Below are positions 1-6,331 of a stretch of DNA of 13,911 nt, one piece after another; position 1 is the first letter of the stretch; each line of letters starts with the position of its first letter. The notes beneath the pieces are model-generated. The model did no database searches, was not told where the DNA came from, and saw only the letters and a program-made list of their open reading frames with translations. Position numbers and translations under genes: made by a program. Source of the stretch: UBA11663 sp049616325 (GTDB lineage Bacteria > Bacteroidota > Bacteroidia > Flavobacteriales_D > Sanyastnellaceae); NCBI GenBank assembly GCA_049616325.1, contig JBMZHG010000041.1:1-13911 (forward strand). The letters are read 5' to 3'.

Positions 1-2
1 CC

Positions 3-1625
3 CAACCTTCCGTCGTCCTCACGGGGCCGACTCCCGCCGCCTTTGGCCAAGTTCGGCCGTCGCACGAGGTCCAGCGGTCGGTTCTCGCGGCTGAAAACGA
101 CGAGGTTTTTGGAATTCACGGGGTTTGGTTGAATGCCCTTGACCCCGAGTGGGATCACCCTCGTCACCGCGACAACACACGGTCGGTCGTGTCAAGCAGC
201 AAGTCTTTCGACGAAGCTGAAGGCCCGCTTCAAGGGATGACGTGGTCGTCAAGCGAGGAGCGCCTTTGCCTCCATGCCGACTTCGCGCGCCAGCACCCCC
301 TGTTTTATTTCGTTCACGAGGGGGGACTCGTTTTTTCGTTCAGCGTGGAGTCGCTTGTCGGTCACCTTCGAGCGCTTGGATTTCCCGTGGAACCGGACGA
401 GGAGGGAGGCGCGTTGTTGCTGACTTACGGATGCATCCTTGGAGACCAAACCCTGGTGCAGGGCATTCGCAAATTGATGCCCGGGCACTCGTTGGAATGG
501 ACGCCCAACGCCTGGAAGGTGAAGGCCAGAACAGAGTTGCTCGAAGTTGCACGTGATTTGAATTCGGAACTCGACGCAACCGAAGCCCTGCATGCCGCCT
601 TCGTCGATTCTGTCGCCGAGATTCACCGGGTCAACCAAGCGGCGGGACGCGCCTCGCACGCGTTGCTCAGCGGCGGACTCGACTCCCGCATGACGGCGCT
701 GGCGCTGGGACGTTCGGCTCCCGATTTGTCGTGCCTTTGTTTCTCAGCTCGGAATTACGCGGACCACCAAATCAGCCAGGAACTCGCTTCCGACCAAGGC
801 TGGAGGTACGTCTTTCACGACTTGGGCCAAGGCGACTACCTCCGCGAACGCGCTTCGGTGATGGAATACGACGGGTGCGTGAACTACCTCGCCAGCGCGC
901 ACCACAGGTCGGCGCTCGAGGGAGCTCACCTGCCTGGCCTGGGGATTTTAGGCTCAGGCCAAGGCGCTAACGTGTTGCTGACAGACACGTTCCGGTGGCG
1001 GCAATCGGGCGACGAGGTTTTGGCGGGGATGGTTTCGTACCGAGGGGTGTTGAGCACAGCCTTGCCTTCGGCGCGGCGCGCCTGGGAAGCCTGCCCTGGC
1101 GTGCAGGCCTTCAAAATTGTCAACCGCGGCTTCCTCTACACGAATTCTGGGGCATACAGCACCGCGCACTTCGGGGTGTTGTGGTCGCCGTTTACGTCGC
1201 GCCGCTTTGTGTTGCAGGCGTTGAGGTTGCACCCCGATTTGGTGTCAGGTCAGCGGGCCTATTTGGCGTGGATGGCGCGGCACTTCCCTGAGGCCCTCAA
1301 GTACGATTGGGAGCGGTACGGCGTGCCACCTGTGCGCGGAGCGCGCCTGCGTTTGGCCCAGGGGTGGGCCCGAGTTCGAGCCAAACTCCAAAGCTACCTT
1401 CCCCAACGTCGGTCCTCGTCCATGTCTCCGCTTCAGCATTGGTACGACACTTCGCCTGAATTGCAGGCCTTCTTCGCCAACTCGTTTGACGAACATCGCG
1501 ACCAATTGGCTCGTTTTCCTCACCTTCGTGGGGCTGTGGAACGTGATTTCTCCGGGATGAATGTGATGAACAAAGCCTCTGTGTTGACGTTGATGTGGGC
1601 ATCCCAAATGTTGTTCCGCTCGTGA
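3..1625 (+). CDS. Asparagine synthase-like amidotransferase (5' partial)
   Basis: Family role: asparagine synthetase B-type enzymes use an ATP-pyrophosphatase domain to activate a carboxylate and a glutaminase domain to supply ammonia. Homologues in polysaccharide clusters are thought to amidate sugars or peptides rather than make free asparagine. Seen here: the PP-loop motif SGGLDS at 669-686, followed by the usual alternating strands and helices (for example NYADHQISQELASDQGW). Before it, residues such as FVHEGGLVFSFSVESLVGHL resemble the end of a class II glutaminase domain. The frame stays open upstream of the first candidate start (TTG at 129) to the window edge and reads like protein there (EVFGIHGVWLNALDPEW), so the true start and any N-terminal catalytic Cys lie outside the window. 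At least 540 residues are present. The stop overlaps the next gene by 4 bases, linking it to a flippase and so to surface glycan synthesis. The exact substrate is unknown. Confidence 0.85.
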   Translation, partial: QPSVVLTGPTPAAFGQVRPSHEVQRSVLAAENDEVFGIHGVWLNALDPEWDHPRHRDNTRSVVSSSKSFDEAEGPLQGMTWSSSEERLCLHADFARQHPLFYFVHEGGLVFSFSVESLVGHLRALGFPVEPDEEGGALLLTYGCILGDQTLVQGIRKLMPGHSLEWTPNAWKVKARTELLEVARDLNSELDATEALHAAFVDSVAEIHRVNQAAGRASHALLSGGLDSRMTALALGRSAPDLSCLCFSARNYADHQISQELASDQGWRYVFHDLGQGDYLRERASVMEYDGCVNYLASAHHRSALEGAHLPGLGILGSGQGANVLLTDTFRWRQSGDEVLAGMVSYRGVLSTALPSARRAWEACPGVQAFKIVNRGFLYTNSGAYSTAHFGVLWSPFTSRRFVLQALRLHPDLVSGQRAYLAWMARHFPEALKYDWERYGVPPVRGARLRLAQGWARVRAKLQSYLPQRRSSSMSPLQHWYDTSPELQAFFANSFDEHRDQLARFPHLRGAVERDFSGMNVMNKASVLTLMWASQMLFRS

Positions 1626-2881
1626 ATTCGGCTGCCTACCTCAGGACGTTTTTGTCTCGCCAAGGCCATTGGGTTGTTTCCGCGAATGTCATCACCAAGT
1701 TGCTCGGTTTTGCTGCAGTGGTCTTCGTGACACGTCATACCACGGAACAGGCGTACGGTGCCTATTCCTACGCCATGAATCTGGTGGGGGCCACGGTGCC
1801 GTTCATGGGGCTTGGGGCGTATCAGGCCTTCTTGCGGTTTGCCAGCGACGCGCCTGGAGCCTCTGCCAAAAAGCAACTCTTTTCCTACGCATTCTCTCGC
1901 GGCATTGTGTTTTCGATCGGCTTGATCGCCGTGCTTCAGCTTGCAGCCTCGTGGCTTTGTCAAGCCATTCCTGACAGCGTGGTGCCCTTCCGTTTGGTGT
2001 CGTTTGTGGTGCTGACGACGCTTGTGATGGAATACGTGAAAAGCTACGCCCGTGCCATTCACCTCAACCACGTGTCGGCCTACGTGGACCTGACCTACGC
2101 TCTTCTGCTCGTGACTTTTACGGTGCTTTTGACGCAGGGGATGGGCATAGCCGGTTACGCGGCTGCGGTGGCTGCGTCGCCCGTTGTGGCGGCTTTGCCC
2201 TTCGCGAAGAAACTTGGCCTCTTGCGCGTGGTGTGGGGGTCGCTGGGGGAAGGCTATTCTGGGTTTTGGTCTTACGGGTTGTTTACTACAGCGGGAGCCT
2301 TGCTAGCACAGCTTTTCTATTCCGTGGATGTGGTGATGATTGGGCATTTCGTGGGCGAAAACGCTTCTGCGGTGGCGGTCTACCGCATTGCGCTGTTGAT
2401 TCCCATGGCGACTTCGGTGCTTCCCATCTCTGTGGCGGCTACGGATTTTGTCAAGAACTCCGCGAACAAGCACCGACCCGTGGAATTGCGTGAGTACGTG
2501 TGGAATTACTGGAAGACGTTTGGGGTGGTTTCCTGTGCGGCGATTGGCACGCTTTGGCTCCTCGCACCGTGGTTGTTGACGGTGTTTGGGGAAGGGTACG
2601 TGGAGGGCGCTTCGGTGATGCGCATTTTTTTGGTGGGCACCTTGGGTGCGCACTTGTTCAGGGTCCCGTTTGGCCACCTGCTTTCAGCGGTAGGACGTGC
2701 CGATTGGAACACGTACGTCAATGCGGTGGTGTTCGTGCTCACGGCAGTGGCTTGTTACCTCGCGGTCCCTCGCTGGGGCATTCATGGGGCGGCTGCCGCC
2801 ATGGCAACCATGCTTTGGGTCAGCGGGCTGATGTACGCGTTGATGTTTGGGGTGCATTTGAGGGCTCAGAAACACGATTGA
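1622..2881 (+). CDS. Polysaccharide flippase (Wzx/MATE-like, oligosaccharide flippase family)
   Basis: Integral membrane protein of 419 residues, almost entirely hydrophobic segments separated by short charged loops, with about 12-14 membrane spans expected for the family. The N-terminus (HWVVSANVITKLLGFAAVVF, then ARTH-like VTRHTTEQAYGAYSYA) is the typical opening of Wzx/RfbX-type exporters, which flip lipid-linked oligosaccharides across the inner membrane. The C-terminal part (FGEGYVEGASVMRIFLVG, then AVGRADWNTYVNAVV) also fits. I chose GTG at 1622 because it overlaps the TGA of the upstream gene (GTGA), a common coupling arrangement; an in-frame GTG at 1595 would add nine residues. The partner amidotransferase suggests the pair belongs to a capsule, O-antigen or exopolysaccharide locus extending left of the window. 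The 3' end overlaps the convergent FG-GAP gene by 16 bases. The family is confident; the glycan is not known. Confidence 0.88.
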   Translation: MNSAAYLRTFLSRQGHWVVSANVITKLLGFAAVVFVTRHTTEQAYGAYSYAMNLVGATVPFMGLGAYQAFLRFASDAPGASAKKQLFSYAFSRGIVFSIGLIAVLQLAASWLCQAIPDSVVPFRLVSFVVLTTLVMEYVKSYARAIHLNHVSAYVDLTYALLLVTFTVLLTQGMGIAGYAAAVAASPVVAALPFAKKLGLLRVVWGSLGEGYSGFWSYGLFTTAGALLAQLFYSVDVVMIGHFVGENASAVAVYRIALLIPMATSVLPISVAATDFVKNSANKHRPVELREYVWNYWKTFGVVSCAAIGTLWLLAPWLLTVFGEGYVEGASVMRIFLVGTLGAHLFRVPFGHLLSAVGRADWNTYVNAVVFVLTAVACYLAVPRWGIHGAAAAMATMLWVSGLMYALMFGVHLRAQKHD

Positions 2882-4800
2882 CCCACCAACGTCAACAGCA
2901 CCAGGAGGTCATTCACTCCAACGCTGTTGTCCCCATCGAGGTCTGCTGTGCAGCTGGCTGGGCATCCCAGTTCAGCGAGGAAGGGAAGGACGTCGGAGGT
3001 TCCCACATGCCCATCTTGGTCAAGGTCGCCCAAAATGGGTTCGACGACGAAGTGGTGGGTAACCGTGCAAGTTGGCGTTCCTTCCCACTTTGCGGTCATG
3101 GTCAGGTCTCCGAGAGAGGCAGCCCAAACTTGCGGTGGAGTCGGCCCCGGAAGTGAACCCGCGAAGTTGCTCCAGCTGACCTCAAACGGGGCCAAGACTT
3201 CGGCCTCGATTTCGATTTCGACGCTGTCCGTGCAACTCACGTGCAGAATTTCACTCTGAGGGCAAGGGGATTGACCTTCAATCAGGAGGTGTTGGGCCAT
3301 CGGATCGAGTCCGTGGACATCCGGCAAGAAGGTCTCGTACAACCCCGAAGGCCAGTGCACCGTCACGTACCCCAGTTCATCTTGCCCAAGGCCGAACAAT
3401 TCAACCTCGGTTTCTTGGCTCAAGTAATTTTCGCCTGCGTGAACCACGCGTTTTTGGGGCGTGCCCGTCGTGTGTACCTGGATGACACTTCCCACCGCTG
3501 GGCGGTTGCTCATTGTGCCTTGCAGGGAAATGCCTACGCTTTCGAATCCGTTGTCGAAACCGCCGTTCATCCAAATCCGGCTTGCGTGGTTGCCGATGTT
3601 GTGTACGACGAAGTCAATCCAGCCGTTTTGGTCGAAATCCGCCGAGGCCACCACGTGAGAGTTCAAATAATCAATGTCGTACACGTCCGTGCCAAAAGGT
3701 TCAAAGCCGTAATAACTCGCGGCGCCGTGGTTCTCGTAGAGGTAATTGACTCCGTAGGGATTGAGAAACTCATGTTCCGCAACGAACAAGTCCAAATCTG
3801 CGTCGTTGTCCACGTCCATCCACAATGCACCCCAACAGTACCGATCCATGTTGAGGCCATGCGCTTGGGAAACTTCGACGTACGTGCCGTTGGACATCCC
3901 CCTGAGCAGTTTGGAGCCGAGGCCATCCCCACCAAAGGGGGTGTTTGTGAGAAACAGATCTTGCAAACCGTCGCGGTTGAAGTCCCCCATCGAGGCAGTC
4001 ATGCAGTCCATCACCAGGTCCATGTTGAGGTCCTCCGCGACGTCCGTGAATGTGCCGTCCGCGTTGTTGCGGAACATGGCGTTCGCTCCGTTTTTGTCGT
4101 TGATCACGAAGAGGTCTTGCCAACCGTCCTCGTCCTGATCCCACCAGATGCTTTGAAAACTCAAACGCATGTGCTCGTCGATGCCCGATTCTTCCGTCAC
4201 GTTGGTGAAGGTGAGGTTGCCGTCGTTTCGCATGAGCACGTTGCGGTCGGCCGCAGAACCGTAAAGGGGGTATTCCAAATACCTGCAGAGGTGCAAATCG
4301 AGGTCTCCGTCGTTGTCCATGTCCCCAAACGAAACGCCAGCGGCTTCCGTGTCTTCTTGGGGCAGGTTGGAGCCTGGCGTCGCGTTCGTGAAGGTGCCAT
4401 CTCCCTCGTTCCGGAGCAACCCACACCGCCCCGAGTCTTCTTGGATGAACAAGTCGTCGTCTCCGTCGTTGTCCAAGTCGATCCACATCAGCGCTTTGGT
4501 CTCGCTCCCCATGTTCCAAGGCAGCGGCAATGCTTCAAATCCGAGGCCTTGTTGGTTGACAAAAGTGCGCAGGACCCCCTCGGTCGACCCAAACGTCAAA
4601 TCAGGCCAGCCGTCGTCGTTCCAGTCGGCCGTGCTCACTGCGGCACCGTAAATGCCGTCCCAGTCGTATTGCGTGACCCCCCATTCGGGCGCCATGTTTT
4701 GAAACACTTGCCCAAACGACGTCGAAGGAGGGGTGTTTAAGAAAGCCACAAGCGCGAAGGCGACTGTTGACTTTGGCTGCGGCAAAATTAGGGAGCGCAT
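2866..4800 (-). CDS. Secreted FG-GAP/VCBS repeat protein with ASPIC/UnbV and dockerin-like domains
   Basis: A 644-residue exported protein. Residues 1-31 look like a signal peptide (basic start, then STVAFALVAFL). Seven nine-residue loops of the form DxDxDGxxD begin at residues 59, 108, 160, 221, 273, 329 and 388, spaced 49-61 apart, as expected for one seven-bladed FG-GAP/VCBS beta-propeller with a calcium site per blade (the sixth has Ala for Gly). Residues about 420-495 (SNRPAVGSVIQVHTTG, ENYLSQETEVELFGLG, VTVHWPSG) are an ASPIC/UnbV domain. A Cys-containing, possibly Ig-like region follows (about 512-590). Residues 591-644 hold two dockerin-like calcium loops (DLDQDGHVGTSD and DLDGDNSVGVND). 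I see no type IX secretion C-terminal domain. Start: ATG at 4800 preferred; GTG at 4803 is adjacent. It lies 12 bases downstream of clpS, probably cotranscribed. Function is not known; adhesion or glycan binding is a guess. Confidence 0.88.
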   Translation of the reverse strand: MRSLILPQPKSTVAFALVAFLNTPPSTSFGQVFQNMAPEWGVTQYDWDGIYGAAVSTADWNDDGWPDLTFGSTEGVLRTFVNQQGLGFEALPLPWNMGSETKALMWIDLDNDGDDDLFIQEDSGRCGLLRNEGDGTFTNATPGSNLPQEDTEAAGVSFGDMDNDGDLDLHLCRYLEYPLYGSAADRNVLMRNDGNLTFTNVTEESGIDEHMRLSFQSIWWDQDEDGWQDLFVINDKNGANAMFRNNADGTFTDVAEDLNMDLVMDCMTASMGDFNRDGLQDLFLTNTPFGGDGLGSKLLRGMSNGTYVEVSQAHGLNMDRYCWGALWMDVDNDADLDLFVAEHEFLNPYGVNYLYENHGAASYYGFEPFGTDVYDIDYLNSHVVASADFDQNGWIDFVVHNIGNHASRIWMNGGFDNGFESVGISLQGTMSNRPAVGSVIQVHTTGTPQKRVVHAGENYLSQETEVELFGLGQDELGYVTVHWPSGLYETFLPDVHGLDPMAQHLLIEGQSPCPQSEILHVSCTDSVEIEIEAEVLAPFEVSWSNFAGSLPGPTPPQVWAASLGDLTMTAKWEGTPTCTVTHHFVVEPILGDLDQDGHVGTSDVLPFLAELGCPASCTADLDGDNSVGVNDLLVLLTLVGQSCF

Positions 4801-4812
4801 CACCCACCCAAG

Positions 4813-5106
4813 TTACGGGTTCAGTTCGACAGTCAAGTCTTTTTCCGACAAGGATTTGTGAACCGGAACGAGCTCTTCGTAGCCCCCGCTTTTGACCGTA
4901 CACTTCCCCTTGAAGTGAACAATCATGGCGCATTGTTCCGCTTGCAAGGCATCGTGACCGCAGGTCGTGATCAAGCACTCAATGACGTGGTCGAAGGTGT
5001 TGTGATTGTCGTTGAACAAAACAATGTGCCACTCGTCGTCGAGCAAGACGTCGGTCAAGACATCTTCCTGAGTTTCAATCTCTGAGCTGCTCCAAAAGCG
5101 ATTCAT
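4813..5106 (-). CDS. clpS: ATP-dependent Clp protease adaptor ClpS
   Basis: ClpS (97 residues) recognises proteins with N-degron residues at their N-terminus and hands them to the ClpA/ClpC AAA+ unfoldase for degradation by ClpP in the cytoplasm. Seen here: the core strand and substrate pocket WHIVLFNDNHNTFDHVIECL (residues 26-45), with Asn32 and Asp33 in the position of the E. coli pocket residues, and the strand AMIVHFKGKC with His64 equivalent to the conserved binding-site histidine. Length is typical. The acidic, variable N-terminal extension is normal for the family. ATG at 5106 is the only sensible start and has a TATCTTTG -7 element 20 bases upstream. It is transcribed divergently from the LytTR gene across a 121-base spacer, and a secreted FG-GAP protein gene follows closely. 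Confidence 0.95.
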   Translation of the reverse strand: MNRFWSSSEIETQEDVLTDVLLDDEWHIVLFNDNHNTFDHVIECLITTCGHDALQAEQCAMIVHFKGKCTVKSGGYEELVPVHKSLSEKDLTVELNP

Positions 5107-5126
5107 TGCCCGGTTTGTTCGTAGCG

Positions 5127-5134
5127 CAAAGATA
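5127..5134 (-). promoter_or_regulatory. Candidate -7 promoter element for clpS
   Basis: On the minus strand the sequence is TATCTTTG, a full match to the Bacteroidota -7 consensus TAnnTTTG. It ends 20 bases before the clpS ATG, which would give a short leader. I see no good -33 TTTG at the expected spacing, so the call rests on the -7 match and its position. Confidence 0.5.
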
Positions 5135-5227
5135 GCAGGTCATGCATGCCAATGTGGACTTTGTGCCCCAGGAGGGGAGAATTCGAACTTGTGAGGGCCA
5201 AAGGTGTTCTTGAAGTATCTGCCACTC

Positions 5228-5971
5228 ATGAAACAACACTCACTACTCATCGTCGGACTGGGCGTTCCAAGCGAACTCATAGATGCGCTTGTGCGCAGTG
5301 GTTATGACATCACCAGAGCCGAAGAGCCCATGCAGGCTGCACTGGCCATGATGCGTGGTGGAATTGACGTTGTGTTGTCCGTTGGAGATTTGGACGAGGC
5401 GTGGAACGAATTCTGCGACACGGCCTCCAATAAAGTTAAATTTGTTGCCATTGAGTCCTTGGTCTCTTTGGCAACTACCCTCGTGTCAGGTTCCAATGGC
5501 AACGGCCGGGGAAATGGTAACGGCAACGGCAACGGTAACGGCAATGGCAACGGCAACGGGTTCGTTTCAGCGGACGATCTCAACGAGGTCGGTATGTCGG
5601 TTCAAGACGTGCTTGACCTGATCGATCGCCGAACTACCGAGCCTATGGGAAAGGCCGACCACATTTACACCAAGGTGGGAAACAAACTGCGCAAAGTGCC
5701 TCTTGAAGACATTCTCTACATCGAAGTCGAAGGAAAGTACAGTGCGTTGCAAGTGAGAGACCGGAAGTACAACGTCAAAGCTTCTTTGAAAGACTTGCTT
5801 CAAAAGTTGCCCACGGAGCAGTTTGTCCGAGTCAGCAGGAACTTCGTGGTCAACCTGAACCGCATCCAGCACATCGACACGTTTCAGTACACGGTGAAGG
5901 TAGGGGACATGGAAATCCCCATCAGCCGCACCTACAAAGAGGAATTGATGCGTCACATCAACCTCATCTGA
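5228..5971 (+). CDS. LytTR-domain transcription factor with Asn-Gly linker and degenerate receiver-like N-terminus
   Basis: A 247-residue predicted DNA-binding regulator. Residues 145-247 are a textbook LytTR domain: IYTKVGNKLRKVPLEDILYI, FVRVSRNFVVNLNRI and PISRTYKEEL. Residues 5-85 have the beta-alpha rhythm of a response-regulator receiver (LLIVGLG, then GYDITRAEEP, then GGIDVVLSVGD), but the acidic pair after strand 1 is Gly-Leu and the phosphoacceptor position is Ser51/Val52 rather than Asp, so phosphorylation is unlikely. The two parts are joined by a low-complexity Asn-Gly tract at residues 90-111, then a short predicted helix. I chose ATG at 5228; an upstream in-frame GTG at 5204 would add eight residues. 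No sensor kinase lies beside it. Its 3' end overlaps the convergent hypothetical gene by 8 bases. The LytTR assignment is firm; calling the N-terminus a receiver relic is inference. Confidence 0.9.
   Translation: MKQHSLLIVGLGVPSELIDALVRSGYDITRAEEPMQAALAMMRGGIDVVLSVGDLDEAWNEFCDTASNKVKFVAIESLVSLATTLVSGSNGNGRGNGNGNGNGNGNGNGNGFVSADDLNEVGMSVQDVLDLIDRRTTEPMGKADHIYTKVGNKLRKVPLEDILYIEVEGKYSALQVRDRKYNVKASLKDLLQKLPTEQFVRVSRNFVVNLNRIQHIDTFQYTVKVGDMEIPISRTYKEELMRHINLI
5495..5560 (+). repeat. In-frame hexanucleotide repeat encoding (Asn-Gly)n
   Basis: Eleven six-base units of the AAYGGN type (mostly AACGGC, with AATGGC, AACGGT and AATGGT variants; one unit is changed to CGGGGA) encode ten Asn-Gly pairs and one Arg-Gly. 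Because the unit is six bases, gain or loss of copies would change the linker length of the LytTR protein without shifting the frame. The mixture of synonymous codons suggests the tract is not brand new. Confidence 0.95.
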
Positions 5972-6302
5972 CGAAAGCAAATGCCACTCGCCTGAGTGCT
6001 CGGTCTTTCAGAGGTGCTGGAATTGCCTGATTTTCTTGTTGAAGGACCCATTGGTCCACCAGCCACGTGAGCACCCATGAACCGCTTTGGGCTCCCCAGG
6101 TCACAACGTCTTGCTCAAACAACCACTGGTTGTTGATGTCTTTGACCCCAAGGCAACGGTCTTTTTCCGAATATTTCAGGGGTTGTCCGCGCCACCACAG
6201 CCCGTCGGGACTGCTCCACACGCGGCCGTCAATGTGACGTTCGTAGCCGACTATTTGAGTTCCGTCTCGGAGGCGCCACCGAACTTCGTCAGGGATGTTC
6301 AT
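5964..6302 (-). CDS. Small hypothetical protein, Trp-rich, with a weak YopX-like motif
   Basis: A 112-residue predicted cytoplasmic protein that I do not recognise as a named gene. Nine residues are Trp (8%). No signal peptide or membrane segment is visible. Residues 51-66 (LGVKDINNQWLFEQDVV) resemble the conserved TGLKDKNGKEIYEGDIV pattern of YopX-family proteins, which are common in phages and mobile elements and have no settled function. The preceding residues (RVWSSPDGLWWRGQPLKYSE) could be an irregular beta hairpin. Support for it being a real gene: it fills the space between the LytTR gene and glnS almost exactly, begins with ATG 29 bases from the divergent glnS start, and has an unremarkable soluble composition. 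Its 3' end overlaps the LytTR gene by 8 bases. I see no promoter element on its strand within the short spacer. The YopX link is tentative. Confidence 0.65.
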   Translation of the reverse strand: MNIPDEVRWRLRDGTQIVGYERHIDGRVWSSPDGLWWRGQPLKYSEKDRCLGVKDINNQWLFEQDVVTWGAQSGSWVLTWLVDQWVLQQENQAIPAPLKDRALRRVAFAFVR

Positions 6303-6319
6303 CTGGCGAATGTGCGCCG

Positions 6320-6327
6320 TAATTTTG
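6320..6327 (+). promoter_or_regulatory. Candidate -7 promoter element for glnS
   Basis: TAATTTTG, a full match to TAnnTTTG. It ends only 4 bases before the glnS ATG, so transcription would begin at or next to the start codon, giving a leaderless or nearly leaderless mRNA. A convincing -33 element is not visible. Confidence 0.45.
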
Positions 6328-6331
6328 GCCT

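Noticed and set aside
3241..4740. 499-codon open frame on the plus strand opposite the FG-GAP gene
   Set aside because: The minus-strand reading has a signal peptide, seven repeat loops and recognisable domains. The plus-strand product is rich in Val, His and Arg, as expected from the reverse complement of Asp/Asn-rich codons, and shows no domain.
4808..4815. TAACTTGG on the minus strand as a -7 element for the FG-GAP gene
   Set aside because: One of six fixed positions differs and it overlaps the clpS stop codon; cotranscription with clpS is the simpler reading.
5141..5148. CATGCATG palindrome in the clpS/LytTR spacer as an operator
   Set aside because: Only eight bases with no repeat copy elsewhere in the spacer and no extension of symmetry; too short to support a binding-site call.
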